DNA of 64,000 nt, taken from NCBI GenBank assembly GCA_918797485.1, contig CAKKNE010000001.1:3720001-3784000 (forward strand), read 5' to 3'. The position numbers and the translations under genes are program-made. A model generated the notes under the pieces. That model was not told the DNA's origin, did not search any database, and saw nothing but the letters and a program-made list of their open reading frames with translations. Shown in pieces: positions 10,101-25,100 of the stretch; position 1 is the first letter of the stretch; each line of letters begins with the position of its first letter. This DNA comes from Pelagomonas calceolata (taxonomy: Eukaryota; Sar; Pelagophyceae; Pelagomonadales; Pelagomonadaceae).

Positions 10101-13100
10101 TTGGTGACCTGAACGTCGAGGTGATAGACGCTAGAACAGGCTTACCAGTACCTGATATAGCTCTAGTACTGAAAACATCAAACAGTGAAGTTGATTTAGG
10201 ACTACAGAGAGGAATAATAGAGGACATTCCCATGAGTGGAGGCGGAGCCATCGTCACTGCGGAAATTCTAGTGAAGAGTTGCGACCGCGTGCAGCTCGAG
10301 CCGACGCGTTTCGACCTGCGAGCAGGTGAGACGAATGACATCCAAGTGTTTGTAAGGGACGCGGACGTCGTGATCCATTGCGTGGACCAAGAAACGGGCG
10401 ACGCGTTGATCCCGGACGCCTGTTACCTGGAAGGTGGGACTACTTTAGATGCTTCTGACAGGTGTAGGGTCGTTGTTGAGAGAGACTACGAGGTGAGATG
10501 CGTCGTACCTAGATACCGACGGTTAGGCTCAAAACGTTTCAGAGTTACGCGAGACGACTTCCGGACGTTGACAGATGTGGAAACACCATATCAAGTAGTG
10601 GTGCATTTTGAGCCCTGTGAAGCAGATGTCGATTTGCGAGTCGAGGACGCGGCGACGGGTGCGGTGCTATCGAGGGCCCACGTTCGCATTGGCCCGCACT
10701 CCTTGGGCTGCACGCGCGGCTTGGAATCGCTACGGTTGCCTCCCTCGACTCGCCAAGTAACGTGGCCGGTAAGTGCCCAACAGCAGGGCTGGGTGCTTGT
10801 GGCACCTAGGGACGTGGAACTGCATGCCACGCCCCAGCACGACGACGATCCGCGCCAAATTACGATACTAATGCGGCGCTGCGAGGTCTTAGTGAGGTGT
10901 GTCGACGCGATGTCCCGAGAACCGCTCGATGCACACTGTTTGTTAGAACCTGCTAATGATACGACACCACAACCGTGGCGGCTGGACGACGCTGATGACG
11001 CTTGTGTGGTCGACGTTTCTGATACAGAGCGCACCGGTACCATAAAAAGCGTGGGCTCAGATCTATATGACGTGGCCCTAGATGATGGGAGTGAAGAACT
11101 GCGGTGTGCCGCCGAGGAATTGAAACGGGAAGACGGGACGGAACCATCGTCCTATCTTATTGAAGAGCGCGTCGTCGTCAAGCGGCCCCACAGCTATGTA
11201 GTAAGAGCTTCGTGCGACGGCCACCGCCAAGTAACACATTTGGAGGAGATGACTTTTGCAGAATCCGATTTCGCGGGCCTGCCCGTGCAGGCTCCCTTGA
11301 AGCTCGAGGTGGCCATGGAGGCCGTAGCTGGAGTGTTAGATATAAGTGTCGAGGATAAACGAGGAGCCAAAATAAGAACGTGCGAGGTCTGGCTCGACGG
11401 GGTCGCATTGGGGACGCAACGAGGGTTAATACCGATCAACCTGCCGGGCGGCGGGAAGCCCCACGAGGCGCGCGTCGACGTGTCGGCCCCTGGTTACGCG
11501 TTAGTAGGTCCTTCTCGTGTGACAGTGTTTGCGGGGCATACTACTCCATTGAAGATTAGGTTGGTCGCTACAAGATGCCTCATAAGAGTGGAGGATGCGC
11601 GCGACGGCGCGCCGATCGAGTGCCGCGTGTGCTTGGTGCGGGAACGGCCTAGGCCGCGCTTCGACGCGTTGCCGGCCTGGATTCGAGTTGGAGACCGCGT
11701 CGAGGCTAGATTGCAAGGAGACTGGGTCGAGGGCACGCTGGAGGGCGAAGACCCGTATGCGGTGCAATTCGACGATACCACGATACATAACTTCGAGCAG
11801 TGTGATTTGCGGCCGGTTTCTACCTATGACAAGGTCCTGGCGGATCCCGATCTAGATCCGGCCTTCGATGGTGCGGGAAAGAACTGGTGCGACTGGCGCA
11901 GTATGTCGCCATTGGCTATTGATTGCGCCCCGGCCTCGTACCGAGTATTGGTGCAGGACCCTCAAGGGGAGTTTCGCCAGGTCAGCCACTACGAGCCCGT
12001 GGAGTTCGACGTCGATGAGCTCGTGAAGTACAAGGCAGCAGCTCGAGAACACGGGAATGACTCGCTAGCTAGGAAACTGCTAGGGAAGAAAAAGCGGCGA
12101 CCGGAGAAGAAGTCCGGCTGGTTCTCTTGGTCTGCAAAGGAAGAGGAAGTGAAACCGCCGCCCCGGGAAGATGTAAGTGATGGAGACAAGCACGCGAAGG
12201 TGGCTCTCGTTGTGGTCCAGGTGGCTCCGAGAGTCGCCGCGGCCGATTTCAAAGTCGTAGATCAAAGTGGGAAAGCTTTAAAGGCCGACGTTGCGATAGG
12301 AGGCACGAACCTTGGGACACGAAGAGGGCGTGTGGAGTTGGACTGGTGCGCCATCGCGCCGGACGCCTTCCTGCCGCCGGCGTGCGCGTGGCGCCATGCC
12401 GCGGGTGCGAGGGCTGATGGTTCTGGTGTCCCTTGTGCGGTGGTCGCGACGTTGGATGGATATGTGCAGACCTCGGAGGACGTCATTCCATTTAGTTCGA
12501 CTGGTGTCACGTCCTTTAAAGTGGAGATGCGCAAGAGTACGCTTAGGGTCCAATGCTACGACGCCGCTACAAACCAAAAGCTGACGGACGTGGCCGTCGA
12601 CTTAGTGCCTTTAGATGGTCAAGTTGGTGTGAGGTGGACCGCCGGGAGTAGTCAACAACAAAGAGTTGCTGTAGGACGAGCTTATCGGGTCGTCGCGAGG
12701 GGCGGTCGGTTACGACAGACGACGCCGGCGGTTGACGAAGATGTGGTCTTTGGCCGAGCCGACTGGGCCCAACTATCAGATGATAAACCGGCCGAATTAA
12801 GAGTTATGTTGGAGCGAAGGGTCGCTACAGTGGAAGTTAAGGTGCTCGACGCCTCACGCCAACAGGAGACGCTGCTGACGCACGCGAGATGCAAGGTCGG
12901 GGCGACGCACTTCTCGCAAGCCGAAGGCTGGCAACAAGACGTGGACCTCCCCTGCGGGCGCCAGGCCATGCGCGAGATGCCGGCTCTCTGTTCGTTGGAC
13001 GACTACCTCCAATTACCGCCGAAGCGCTGCGACGTCTTCGTCGGCGACGCTCATAATGTCAATCTCGTGGAGCTGCGCATGCGGCCCTTGTCCGTTTGTC

Positions 13101-16100
13101 TCCGAGCGTCATCGTGCTACGACGACAAAGTTATAGAGGGTGTGAAATGGAGGTTGAGACCGGTCTCCCCTGACTTACCCTTAGTGCCGCTCGAAGCGAG
13201 ACTTGAACAAGTGTTGCGGTTGGGTCAGAAATACGTGTTAGAGTGTAGTGTCGACGGCTGGCGCCCCTGCGCGTCACAGGTAGAAGTCGAGGCGGACTCG
13301 CTCATAGCTAGGTTCGAGGGTATTGATCCCAAGGAACCCTTACCGTTGGACATCAAGTTCGAAGCGTCTTCCGTACCAGTACGACTCAATTCTGTCAGGA
13401 TAGAAAACGGAAATGATCCCGACGCGAGGACGTGTGTGGTGGAAGTTGCTGGTAGACGGGTGCCGTACGGTGCTGTCGTGGACATCCCTCTCCCCGAGGA
13501 TGTCGATGCGTCGCAAGGCTGTTCCCTGGACGTGACGGCGTCGTTGCCAGATCAATCATTGACGTTCCTCCCTCACCAAATAAAGTGCTTCCCGGGCAGT
13601 GGCGAAGTGACTCATGTCGATTGCGTCTTCAAGGCTCTCTATTTGTGTGTCACGGTCGTGGACACGATGGACCAGGAATTAGGGGACGCTTCCTATAGGT
13701 TGAACGGCGGTCCTCGTGTTAAATCCGGTTCAAGAGTGGCTGCTCACTTAGGTGAGTGTACAGTCGCGTGCGAAGCAAATGGCTGCCGCCAGACGACGTT
13801 CCTAGAACCTCTGACCTTGATGGAACAGGACTTCATTTCAACAAATGACGGCTTTGAACGTTCCATAAAGGTGGTCTGCGCGCCGAGGATGGCGACAGTA
13901 CTCGTCTCAGTGACCGACGCCACGACCAACGAAGCCCTGCATCGTGCCTCCATAGAAATGCGCCACGCTGATCAAATCGTGTGGTCGAGTGGAGGCACGC
14001 CGGCCGACCGCAAGGGAATCAGAAGAGCAATCTTAGACGACGTTCCGGGAGGCGGGGACGACGTCGAGCTCGCATGTGTTTGTAGTTTAGAAGGATACAC
14101 GCAGATCCAGCCCTTGACCTGTTTGATACGAGCTGGAAGCGCAACGGATGCCCCCTGGACCTGCGAGCTGCTGATGCGCAAGTTTTACGTTTCCGTGGAC
14201 GTCGTCGACAGCCACGGAAAACGCATGGAAGGTGCTGGCGTGGAATTACGATCCTCGAGGGACGTCGTCGCCTACCAGCCTAGCGACGTGAAGGAGCAGG
14301 CGCCGTTACCGATCCAGCTGGATACGTCATATAGCATCTATCCCATCATTTCATCGCTGAAGGGAGCCGGCGGCGAGTACGACTTCCGCGATCGGTGGCA
14401 CGCGGCGGACGCACCCATCGTCTTCTCCCGTAGCGACTTTGAGGTGCTTGAGAGGCGGGCCCGCGAGTCGTTGAAAAGGTCTGTCATGAAATCTGACGAC
14501 CCGCGGTACCCCTTCTTGAAGCGCGTCTGCGAGCGGCCGACGTGGCGCGCGTTGCATGCGTGGATCCAAGTGGCCGGTGTTAAAAGACAGGGCTTCGACG
14601 TGGCGCTGCCGCCCCTCAAATTGGCGGTGCGGGCGTGTCCCGGTCGCTGCTTGGTGGATCTGCGCGTCGTCGACGCGACGGGGGCGCCTTTATCTGATGC
14701 TGCTATTCGTATGAAAACTAGTGAGGAATGGACTACAATACAGCAGGGCGTGCAAGACATACGAGTCCCGGGCGGCGGGGATTTGAGAAAAGTGCATTTC
14801 GACGCTTCATTAGAGGGCCATTTGTTGGACAAGGAGCACGCTTGCGATCTACGAGCGACCTACGATGAAGATGAACCTACGCTAGTTCTGTTGAAGCTGT
14901 TTCCATTAAAACTTCGGATCAGGGTCACCGACGGCCTGGAACCGGCGCGCGGCGCTCGCATAACGATCATGGGCGGCGACGGCGAAGAGACGTCTCTTGT
15001 TAACAGAGAAGGCGTCGGTGAGACTTCATTAACATTGGATGAAGCGTTGGTAGTAACGGCCTCTACAGCTGTCACAAGACACGTGACGCTACGGTACTCG
15101 GCGGACGACGTGCGACGGTCGTGGGCCAATGCACCGGGCGCGCCCGTCACCTGCGACCTCGACCTCGCACGAGCGAACGCGCACGTTACAATCACCGTGA
15201 CTGATCTTGATGGAAAGATCCTCGAGGCCGCCGAGGTCGACTTTGGGGGCCGGCGCTTGACAAGCGGTGACGTCGTCGAGGTGCCGCCCTTGACGGAGCT
15301 GAAAGGCTGTTTCTTGTCAGGATACGTCTTAGATGCACCTTCAGTAGGGTGGCGCGTCCCGACTGATGCAGATGAGGTCGCGTTGTGTGTCAAGATGCGC
15401 CCGACCTTGGTCACTTCCAGACTTGTCGACGCGCGGAGCGGAACTATTGTGGATACGCCCGCCGACGTGACGTTAACATCACAAGATGGCACGACGATCT
15501 CGGGACAAGTCGGCGATGCGTTACATATCACGTGTGACGTACCTTATGATATTCGAGTGACGTCTTCGACAGATCTAAAACAGGTCAGCCACCGCGACGG
15601 CGTCACGTTTACGCCCCAGGAGTCTCTGCTGGACATTAGGGTCGACGTGCCGTCACGATTAGTCGTGGATGTGCGCGACGCCGACACGAACGCGCCTTTA
15701 CTGGATGCGGTTTTGAGTTTGAACGGCACCATTGTTAGTAGAGGCGCCGTCGACGGCTTTGAGCGGTGCACCTCCCTCGACGTCGAGGCGACGCTATCTT
15801 CATATATCCAGCTCACTCCAACAAAAGTCGCTCTCGACCCTTCCCGTAAAACGTCGCTGGTCGTGACGATGCGGGCTTGTAGAGTGATGGTGGACGTGCA
15901 GGACGTGGCGGACGCGCGCATCCGCGTCGACGATCGACAAATAGACGACTGGCGCGTCGAGCCGGGCCGCGAATATACAATAGAGGTCGTCGCCGAGGGA
16001 CGGGAAGTGTATAGGGAGAAAGTACGGTTTGGGGCTGCTTTATTTATTGACGGGCCCTTCACGCATTTGGTGGAATTGAATGCGGCTGCTGTTCAGGTGG

Positions 16101-19100
16101 ATGTGAGCGTCGTCGACGCGACGGGGACTTCATTAAATGACGCGGAGGTCGTTCTAGGTGAAATGGAAGTAGGCCGCGACCGGGGTTTAACGGAAGTGCC
16201 TCTCCCGTCTTCGAGGAACATTGACGTGGCCTGCCGTTTGCCAGGCTTCGTGCTGATGAAACCGCGCTCACTAACAATAAAACGGGGCGAGACCACGACC
16301 TGTCGACTCACGATGCGACCGTCCATGGTCACGCATTCCTTGGAGGGCGCCTCCGTCGAGTTGATAGGTGTGGATGGTGTTGTAGCATTGCCGGGCATTG
16401 TGCAAGTGGGCCAGACCTATACTCTGTACAGTAACACGCACAACGTCGAGGCGCGCTCCATCACTTTTAAAGATGGCGACTGGGACTCCCTGAGAAATGA
16501 CGAAGCTCTAGAGGTCAAGGTCGGCGTCGCCGCGTCGTCAGAAGGCATTGTTCAAGAGGAAAGCGACCTCGTGGACGTGTCCGTGACAGTCGTGGATATT
16601 GATGGAGGCGAGCTTCCGAACGCTTCGGTCAGTCTCGGCTCTACGATGATAGGCACTTCCCGTAAAGGTAGAGTTGGCAGAGGCGCGGTGCCCGTCAGAG
16701 CGACATGCCCGGGCTACGCTTTGGTTGGACCGCGTTCTTATGCTGGTGAAGCCCATTTGCGCCTTATGATGAGGCGGGCCCGCGTTCGATGTAGAGCCTT
16801 GGTGGACGGCGCGGAATTAACAGGAGCGCGCGTCTTGTTCGACAACGACGCTCGAGACTGTATGGAACCAGACCAGTCCTACGCCGTGACCGTGGCCCTG
16901 GAAGATGATGATTACCGCATCAGTGGGGCGGTAGCGAGGTGGCCGGGCGGGAGTCGTTCTTGGAACAACGCCTACGTGACTATCGCATTGCCGCACGACG
17001 CCTGGGCCGAAAAGTCGGAAGTGCAATTTGATCTAAACTTGGTCGCGACGACGGCCGACTTGATGGTGGACATCCGTGAAGAATCAACGGGCTTCCCCGT
17101 GGCTGACGCTTCATTCACGGTAGCGATTGGAGATGATGTATCAACATTTACGGACGCGCGCGGCGTTTTGAGAGTCGCCGTCCCGTCAAAACGCGTCGAC
17201 GCGGTCCTGGAGTGTGACGCTTCGGGCTGCGCGGCGTGGTCTCGAAAACTGTCGCTGCGCGCGGGTTCTAGAACCGAGGTCGAAATACAATTGCGACGCC
17301 TTGAGGGAGACGACGCGTCGTCGTATGAGACGCGGTCCCTGCGGCCCACTACCGAAAGAACATTGGACGACGTCTGGGCCGCTTCTAGAAGATGCCTCGC
17401 GGAGGCGCAATCCGAAACAAGGCCGGCAATGATCAGGGCGGACCTCGACAGGTATGTATTGTTGAGACCGAAGACCGTGGACCTCTCCTACTCGAATACG
17501 GTGCAGCCGTTGACAGTTTGTATGAGACGGTGCAATTTGAGGGGGCGGTGCTACGATGTCAGAGACGGTTCGTTGCTAGATGCTGCTGTGGAAATCGAGG
17601 CGCGGGACCCGGAGCGCGGTCCAGCCTCGCATGGCGACGTTGTGTTGAACGCGAGCTATGCCCTACGATCTAATAAAGAGGGCTGGCGCCAGGTCACGTC
17701 ATTAGGGCCGGTGACGCCGCTCGCGCGCCACTTTTCTGATGGTGATGCCAAGAAGCCGTTGGACGTCTTTATCGGATTGGAGCCGACCCATATTAATTTG
17801 AGAGTGCGCGTGGAACCGGCGGACGCCACCGTTACGGTCCAGGGCTTGTCTGTCAAGAGTGGTCCCTCAACCCTAAAAGTCGAAGACCTTAAGTCAAGGT
17901 GGGTCAAGCACGGCGATTCTCTAGCCTTACCGTTGAAGGTCGAAGCATCCAAAGACGGCTACGTCTCGCATACAACGACTATTTATGCTCGTGCGATGCC
18001 GCACCGCACCGACATAAACATAAAGATGCGCCCTGCTCAAATTTGTATACGGTGCGTCTCCACGGAAGGTATTGTGATAGAGGACGCGATTGATGTGGTC
18101 GTCGAGAACGAGCGCCACTCATTAAAATTCGGCGGCATGGACGAAAGTGTCTTTGGGGCGTGGGTCGCGACGCAAAAAAAAGTGAATAGAAGGGACCGGT
18201 CGCCGGCGCTGCAAGCGTTACTGGAGCATGAAGCCGACGTACGTTCAGAATTATTTGCTGCTGGTAAGGCGGCGTCGTCAGCACGGGTGCTAGAGGTCTT
18301 CACGACGCGCGGCGGTGCCGACGGCGCGCGCCTCGCGGCTCAAGCGGGCCGGTCTAGTAGAGGAGGTGTGGTGGTCGGCGCATCATACACCATAAGAGCG
18401 ACCCACGCGGACTACCTCTCTGATGTGATGGAAAGGCGCTTCGACTCAAATGCCTTTACTGGCAATGGGCCTTTGATTGTTGACGTGCCCTTGGTCCCGG
18501 TCTACTGCGACGTTGTTTTGAGGGTCATTGATGCATCAACAGGCAACGACATTACGGATGGCGACGCGTCGATACACGGTATACGTCTCGGGGAGAGACG
18601 TACGGCGCGATTGCGGCTCTTCGAGCACAGCCGGGAGCCACTCGACGCGGATGTGGTCGTTACGCATAAAACGTACGCTCAAGTTCAAAGTACCTACGAG
18701 CAGCTCAGGCCCGGACCGGTTCTCACGTATACGGTGCGGATGAGACCGACGCGAGTCCTTGTCACACCGACGCACGGTAATGAACCGGTGCCGCTGGCAA
18801 GATGTTCGTTGGTAACGGAGGACAAAGTTCTAGACGCGAATGGGCCTGTCTTGATCGAGTTAAATGTAGCTTACAGAGTACGGGTCGAGCACGCTTCACT
18901 CATAAAAATAGGCGACGACCTTGTAACGTTTAGGAAGGAGCAGTTCTTGGATGATGAACTGTATACACTCAATGTCGAGATGGCCGACAGAGGTGCTTCC
19001 GTCGCCATCGAGGTCGTGGACGAAACGACCGGAGACGCGATCGATGGCCACGTGAAGCTGAGCGGTGTTGAGGTCGGTTCTAGTGTCGACGACGTTACTT

Positions 19101-22100
19101 GGAGAAGGTGCTTTCCCGTGAGAGCGACGTGTATTCACCCGTCAATGTCATTAGTGAAGGCTACGTTACGCGTCGAGCGCGGCGCCGATACGACAGAAGA
19201 TGAAGTTAAAGCATCTAGTGAAGGTGCCCTCGTCCCTTCATATACGCCGAAGGCCGACGAAGGGGCCACGCTCATCCTCAAGCTGCGCTCGCTCCAGTTT
19301 CGCGTTACCTGTACACACGCTGCTGATTCTTCTTTCGTATTTGACGACGCGTCGTTAACCATAGCGCCGCGCGACGCCACGATTAGTACAAGTCTAAAAG
19401 TGGAGAAGCAAGCCAATGGCTGGCTCGTGTCTCAATTGCCGCCCTGTGCGCATGGCTACAGCGTCTGGTGCGCCGTCGGTGGCGCGGCACAAAACAAAGC
19501 TTGCGTCGTGACGCTGGACGAGTTATTGAGAGCGCCGCGGGGCGAAGTTTTTGAGACAATGGTGACGATGGAGCCCATTGACGGCGACATTAATCTAAAC
19601 GTCTCGGACGGCGAGGGGTCGGACGTTGCTTTAGGCGCGCACCGCGTCGGCGGCTGGCGCGGCGCCATTCGGTTAATAGGCGTCTCCACCGGTAGTCTGG
19701 AGGTCGATTCAAACGCGGACGCTTTGGTAGGAGAGTGCCGCGTGCGCGCGGGTGCTTCCCAGCACGTCGCGCTTCGTAGGAGGCGCACTACGGTAGATGT
19801 GGTGGCAAAGTGCGACGGCGCCGTCCTCGAAGACGTGAGATGTTCGTTAAGAGATCAAGACGGTACAATGTTAGATCTGCCGGGGGCCGTCGTCGTTTCT
19901 ACACAAATGGGAACGCGCGACGGGGCTGATGTTTTACTAGACGGCGGCGCACGCGTCAAGGTGCCCAATCATTTAATCGAGGGCGATCGACGAGTCAAGG
20001 TCCCGCGCCGCTACTACACGCTGGAAGTGTCTCGAAGCGGCTACCGCCAAGTGTCACAGAGAGATGTCCAGTTCGCGTTCACGGCCGACCAGTTTGTCAA
20101 CGGAAAGCATCTGCTGGAAGTGGAGATGGAGCGGTGCGGCGCCGAGCTGAGCTTCGACGTTGTTGATAGTTGGGGGAAGCCCTTGGAGGGCGTTGCGCTG
20201 GCGGTGGACGGTGCGCCCGTCTTGGACGGGCGCTGCGGCGTCGAGACTGGTGTTGAGGAAGTGTCTGTCGTGGCTACAAAGGAGGGCTACGTGCAGCTCA
20301 CGCCCGTAGCCACGCGGATGTCGGGACGGGACACGCGTGTCCGGGTCGCGCTAGGGTCATATCGGCTCCACGCCGCCGTCGTCGATGCTGATGGTAAACC
20401 AGTGAACGAATGCGACGTCGACGTCTATTTGAATGATCAATGTATGCAACGGTTGGGACGGTTTAGGAGGAACGTCTTCGTGGCGCCGTCTCTCGAGAAA
20501 TTTGCCTTCCGGGCGTCACTAGAAGGGTGGCACACGGCCGAAGAAAATGTGGACGCGCGGCTCATCGCCCAGCACTCTTCCCGAACCCAGGCGTTCACGT
20601 CCGTCAAGTTCGGGGCGGCCTTCGCATCCAACGAGAGGACGTACTCGCAACGGATGTACCTCGCGGATCGAAGCCGTCTACCGGAGAATTATCCAAGGCA
20701 GTCGCCGCGCGAGACGGCTTGTAGGCGGTTGAAATGCTGGGACGAGATGCGGGCGTTCTTTGCCTGGCGTCTTAATACGGATCTGGTCCCGCAAGCGACG
20801 CCTGAGGTGGGCCGCCACGGCGCCGTCGTTCTGGTCGTCGAGAAGGACGCACCCGTAGCCCCGGAAGTGACGTCCGTGGAAGAAGACGCCCCGGAGAAGA
20901 CCGCGCGCTTCCACGTCGTTAATGTAAGAACGAACAATGCATTGCCCGACGCCCAATTAGTGGTGGACGGCTCCAGACAGGCCCAGGGCATCGTCGCCTC
21001 TTCATCAGATTCTGTAGAGGTACGCTGCGAGCTCGAGGGCTACGTCCAGCTCGGGGAGACCACGCACTCGTTGGACACGGGCACCAATGCCGACATGGCG
21101 GCCTTTGCATTAGACTCTGTCGAGTTAAGGATGCGGCCGCGCGACGTGCGGTTGTGCATCATTGGCGAGGATGAAGCACCGGTCGAGGGCGTCTCCGTCG
21201 TTCTGACGCCTGGAGACATCAGCGTGACGCACGACTCCGTGCTCGTGCTGAGTGGTGAAGTTTATAAGGTTACGTGTGCGACGCCGGGCTGGGTTTGTGG
21301 TTCCGATACCTTGGAGGTCTCCACTGAAGCGTTCCGTGCGTCGGAAGCGGTGTTAGTGAGAGAGTTGAGGGTGGAGCGCGCGCGCGTCGCCGTGGACGTG
21401 GAGGTTATCGACGTGGCCACTGGTGAAATGATCCCGGACGTTTCCGTGACCATCGGCGGCGTAGCCATTGAACATGGGTCGCTGCCCTACGATGCCACGC
21501 AGGGCGACCAATCTATTGAGGTGGCCTTCGCCGAGGAGTCCTGGATCGTATTACGGCCAATCACAGTAAACCTCGAAGATACAACATCAATAAGGGTGGA
21601 GTGCCGCCGGTGTTCTTGTATCGTGAGCGTCGTGGAGCAGTATACAAGTAAGACGCTCGAAAGTGCAAGGGTGACCTGTGGCGATGTTGAGTATGAGGCG
21701 GGTTCTGTTTTCGAGGTGAAGCCCGGGTCCTATCCTTTATCAATCACGCTGGAGGGCGCCGAGACCATACAGGAGTACACGCTAGATGCGTCCCCAGAAG
21801 CCTTCTCGTCCCTGGAAGACGACCAGCCCATGATCCTAACAGTCGAAATGCGCGCGACACACTCATTACTAGATCTGAGGGTGGAAGATGAAAATGGACA
21901 ACTGTTGGACGATGCTACCATCTTTTTGGACGGCGAGGCCCACACACCAGGTTTGGTACGTAAGCCTTTCGCTGATGACGATGAGAAAACGTTCTCCGTT
22001 TATGCGAGCAAACCTGGATACGCCTTTGCGGGGCCCTCCTCCTTCAGCGTGTCGCGGGCGAAGATCGGTATGACGCGTCAATTGGTCGTGAGGATGCGCC

Positions 22101-25100
22101 CCGCTCTCGTACGGTGTACAGTAGTCGACGAAGACGGTTCTGCGTTGGACGCTGTCGTAAGGCTCACGCCTCCATCAGGACCGGAAGTCAACGACGTCGT
22201 CGATGTGGATACGGTATACAAGGTGGACTGTACGTTGAGGAAGTATCATAGATCTGGTATAAGGTGCGACTATGGTACCGTAAGTCGAGAGGGCGACGCC
22301 TTTTGTATTCAGTTCACGGACGCGGACTTCATGCGATCGTCGGCTCCACTGGAAGTAGAAGTCACGATGGAGCCCGCGCGCTGTGTCATTGACCTGTCGC
22401 TGGTCGAGGAGACTTCGACTGAGTCTGTTCTAGATACGATTTTAGTCGACATTGGACAGCGGGGCTTTTCGACGGACCGGAGGTGGTCCGCTTCATTGTC
22501 CGAGCTTCCGGAAAGACTGTCAATTGCTATCAGAGCGACGAAGCACGTCCTCGTGGGGCCGACGGTCGTGACTGCTGTCGAGGACGTGGTCGCGCAGACG
22601 CTGTGTGTCCGGCCCGCGCTTGTTGAAGCTCTGGTGTATGACGAAGATCATCAGCAAGTAGAGGGCGCGGACGTCTGGCTGAAGCCTTTGGACGACGTGC
22701 ATGCAGCTTCTCTCGTTGTCCTCGAGGCAGGTGTACAAAAACAATGTCTCGTGGAACTCGGGCGGGAGTACGCCGTGACCTGCCGCAAGGAACGTTTTCA
22801 TACAAATTGCGCCACCTTCAAAGCCACGGCCGATCAACTAAGGGCGTTGGCACCTGGTTCATGTTTGAGGCTCGAGATCGAGGCGCGGCGGACGCAGTAC
22901 AAGAGCGTCGACGTCCAAGTACGGGGCCTCTACGACGTTGGTAGTGGTGAAAAAGACCCAGCAACCTTAGCCTCGGTGTCGATCAACGACGTGGACCTGG
23001 GGCCAACGAGAGGTCTTAGGGACGTCGCGGCGGCCGATACCACTCTAAGCACGTCATGCAGGTTGCGGGGCTGGGCCCAGCTGCCGCCCTACGCCGTCCC
23101 CGTTGTTGAAGATGTTACACCTATCAACTTGGAGATGGTGCCCGCGTTGATCCGAGCCGTGGCTGACGTCGAGGTAGAATGCTGGCTCGAGACTGAGGGA
23201 GACACGATCCAAGTGCCCACGATTGGGTGGACAAGGGTCCAGGTTGGTATGGAGTATACGTTGCGGGCGCGCGCTCCGGGCATGCGCCTCGCTTCCAGTA
23301 AAAGCGTGACCTTCACAAGAGAGCAGTTCTGGGAGGCGTCGCGTCAAATGGAGGCGCCGCCGTCCTCGTCCAGTCCCGTCGTCGTCTCCTTAGATTTAGT
23401 CCTGGAACCGTCAACATGTCAGGTGGAGCTGGAGGTGAATAACGACGACTGCAGCTTGACGCTCGAAAGGTCGGGCCTGCCCGACCTGAGCTTGCAACGA
23501 GGCTCGCAGGTCGTCGAGGGGCTACCCTCATCAAGCGTTTCTTCCACACTACGCGCATCCCTCAAAGGCCACGCGCAACTGAAACCGCTCGGACCCATTA
23601 CATTAGTGGCGGCCCAAAGGCACGCCGTCTCCATTGAGATGAGGCCGGCGACCGTTCTATGCAAATGTATTGATGCGCGGACGGGTGCGGAGTTGGTGCA
23701 TGCGCGCGTCCGTTATGAGGGAGGCGGAGACGTGCGGTACGGAGGTCGTCGCTCACCGGTCGTCGTGGACCCGGCCCATTACCGGGGCTGTATTATTGAA
23801 GAGAGGGTCGGCGACGCCTACCGCATTTTGAGAGATGACGGCGAATCGGTAATAGTGGATGCGGACCGCTTGCGCGGCTCTTCGCCAGAGTGGACCGCGC
23901 TCGAGCAAGGACCGCCCTTGAATTATGTGTACGAGGTCAACCAACACGTATGGAATGGAAAGCGCCACGGCACCATCGCGTCCATCAAAGACACGACGTA
24001 TCGTGTGGAGTTCGAGGACGGCGCGGCCGATGTGGATGCGTCGAGGTTGAGGCCTTTGAACTATGATTTCAGGCGGCACCTACCTCCGGGATTGCGGTGC
24101 GAGGTGCGCACGGGCGGCTCATATCAAATCACGGCGGAGCTGAAGGGCTGGCGCCAGCTCGACTACACGTCTCCGCACGTCTTCGAGAACGAGGCGTTTG
24201 TTGCATTGGGCGGTCCCGTCAAGCCCGATATTCAAGAATGGGACGCTTCTGTAGTGACGCCGTTGTCCACATCAAGCAAGTCGTTGTGGACGCGCTTTTT
24301 GAAGCCCGATTTAGGAAGAGCTCTGAGGACGTGGCACCTCGGCGCGGAGGCGACGCGTGAGGCTCGTGCTCAAGATGGTAAACTAATAGCGCCTCCGTTG
24401 CGACTGGCGATGCGTTTGGTGCCGGGCGTCGGGTCTGTCGACCTCAGTGTCACGTGCGATCATGTGGACGTGGACGCGGACATTTCCCTGATTCCCGTAC
24501 AGGAAAGTAAAGCGGACCCTTCCATAGTTCTAGGGGAACGACGGGGCATCATAAACAATTTGGAGGTGGCCGGCGCCGGCGAGCCTGCTTTGTACAAAGT
24601 ACGGGCCAAAAAGTTTGGGTACAGGGTGATGGAGCCCTCTACCATTTCCCTAAAAGCGGGCGCGTGCACTGCTGTCTCCGTCCAGTTGGCGCGCTGCCTG
24701 GCCAACGTAAACTTGAACGTTTCAGGAAAGCCGTTTGTGGGAGACGCAATTGTGCGAGTGGTTTCGAATGAAGTGGTCCTGGCGAGCGTCGAGGCGCGAG
24801 ACGGTAAATGTGCAGTGCCCGTGGATCCAAGGGTGGCAAGCAAGTTGGTGGTGGACGCCGATCGGCACGAGCAGATTTCAGCATTAAACAACGTGACCTG
24901 GGCTCCTTCCGATTTTGAGAAAGGCGTGACCGTAGACATCGCCCTCAGGGCCATTGCCGTCACGTTGGACGTGTCTGTGGTCGACGCCGCTTCCCGTAAA
25001 GAACTACCGGCGGCAGATGTAAGAGTGGGCGGCATCGATTTAGGGAAGAGGCGCGGTTTTGTTGAATTGAGCGACCTCTCCCAAACGGGACTCGTACGAA

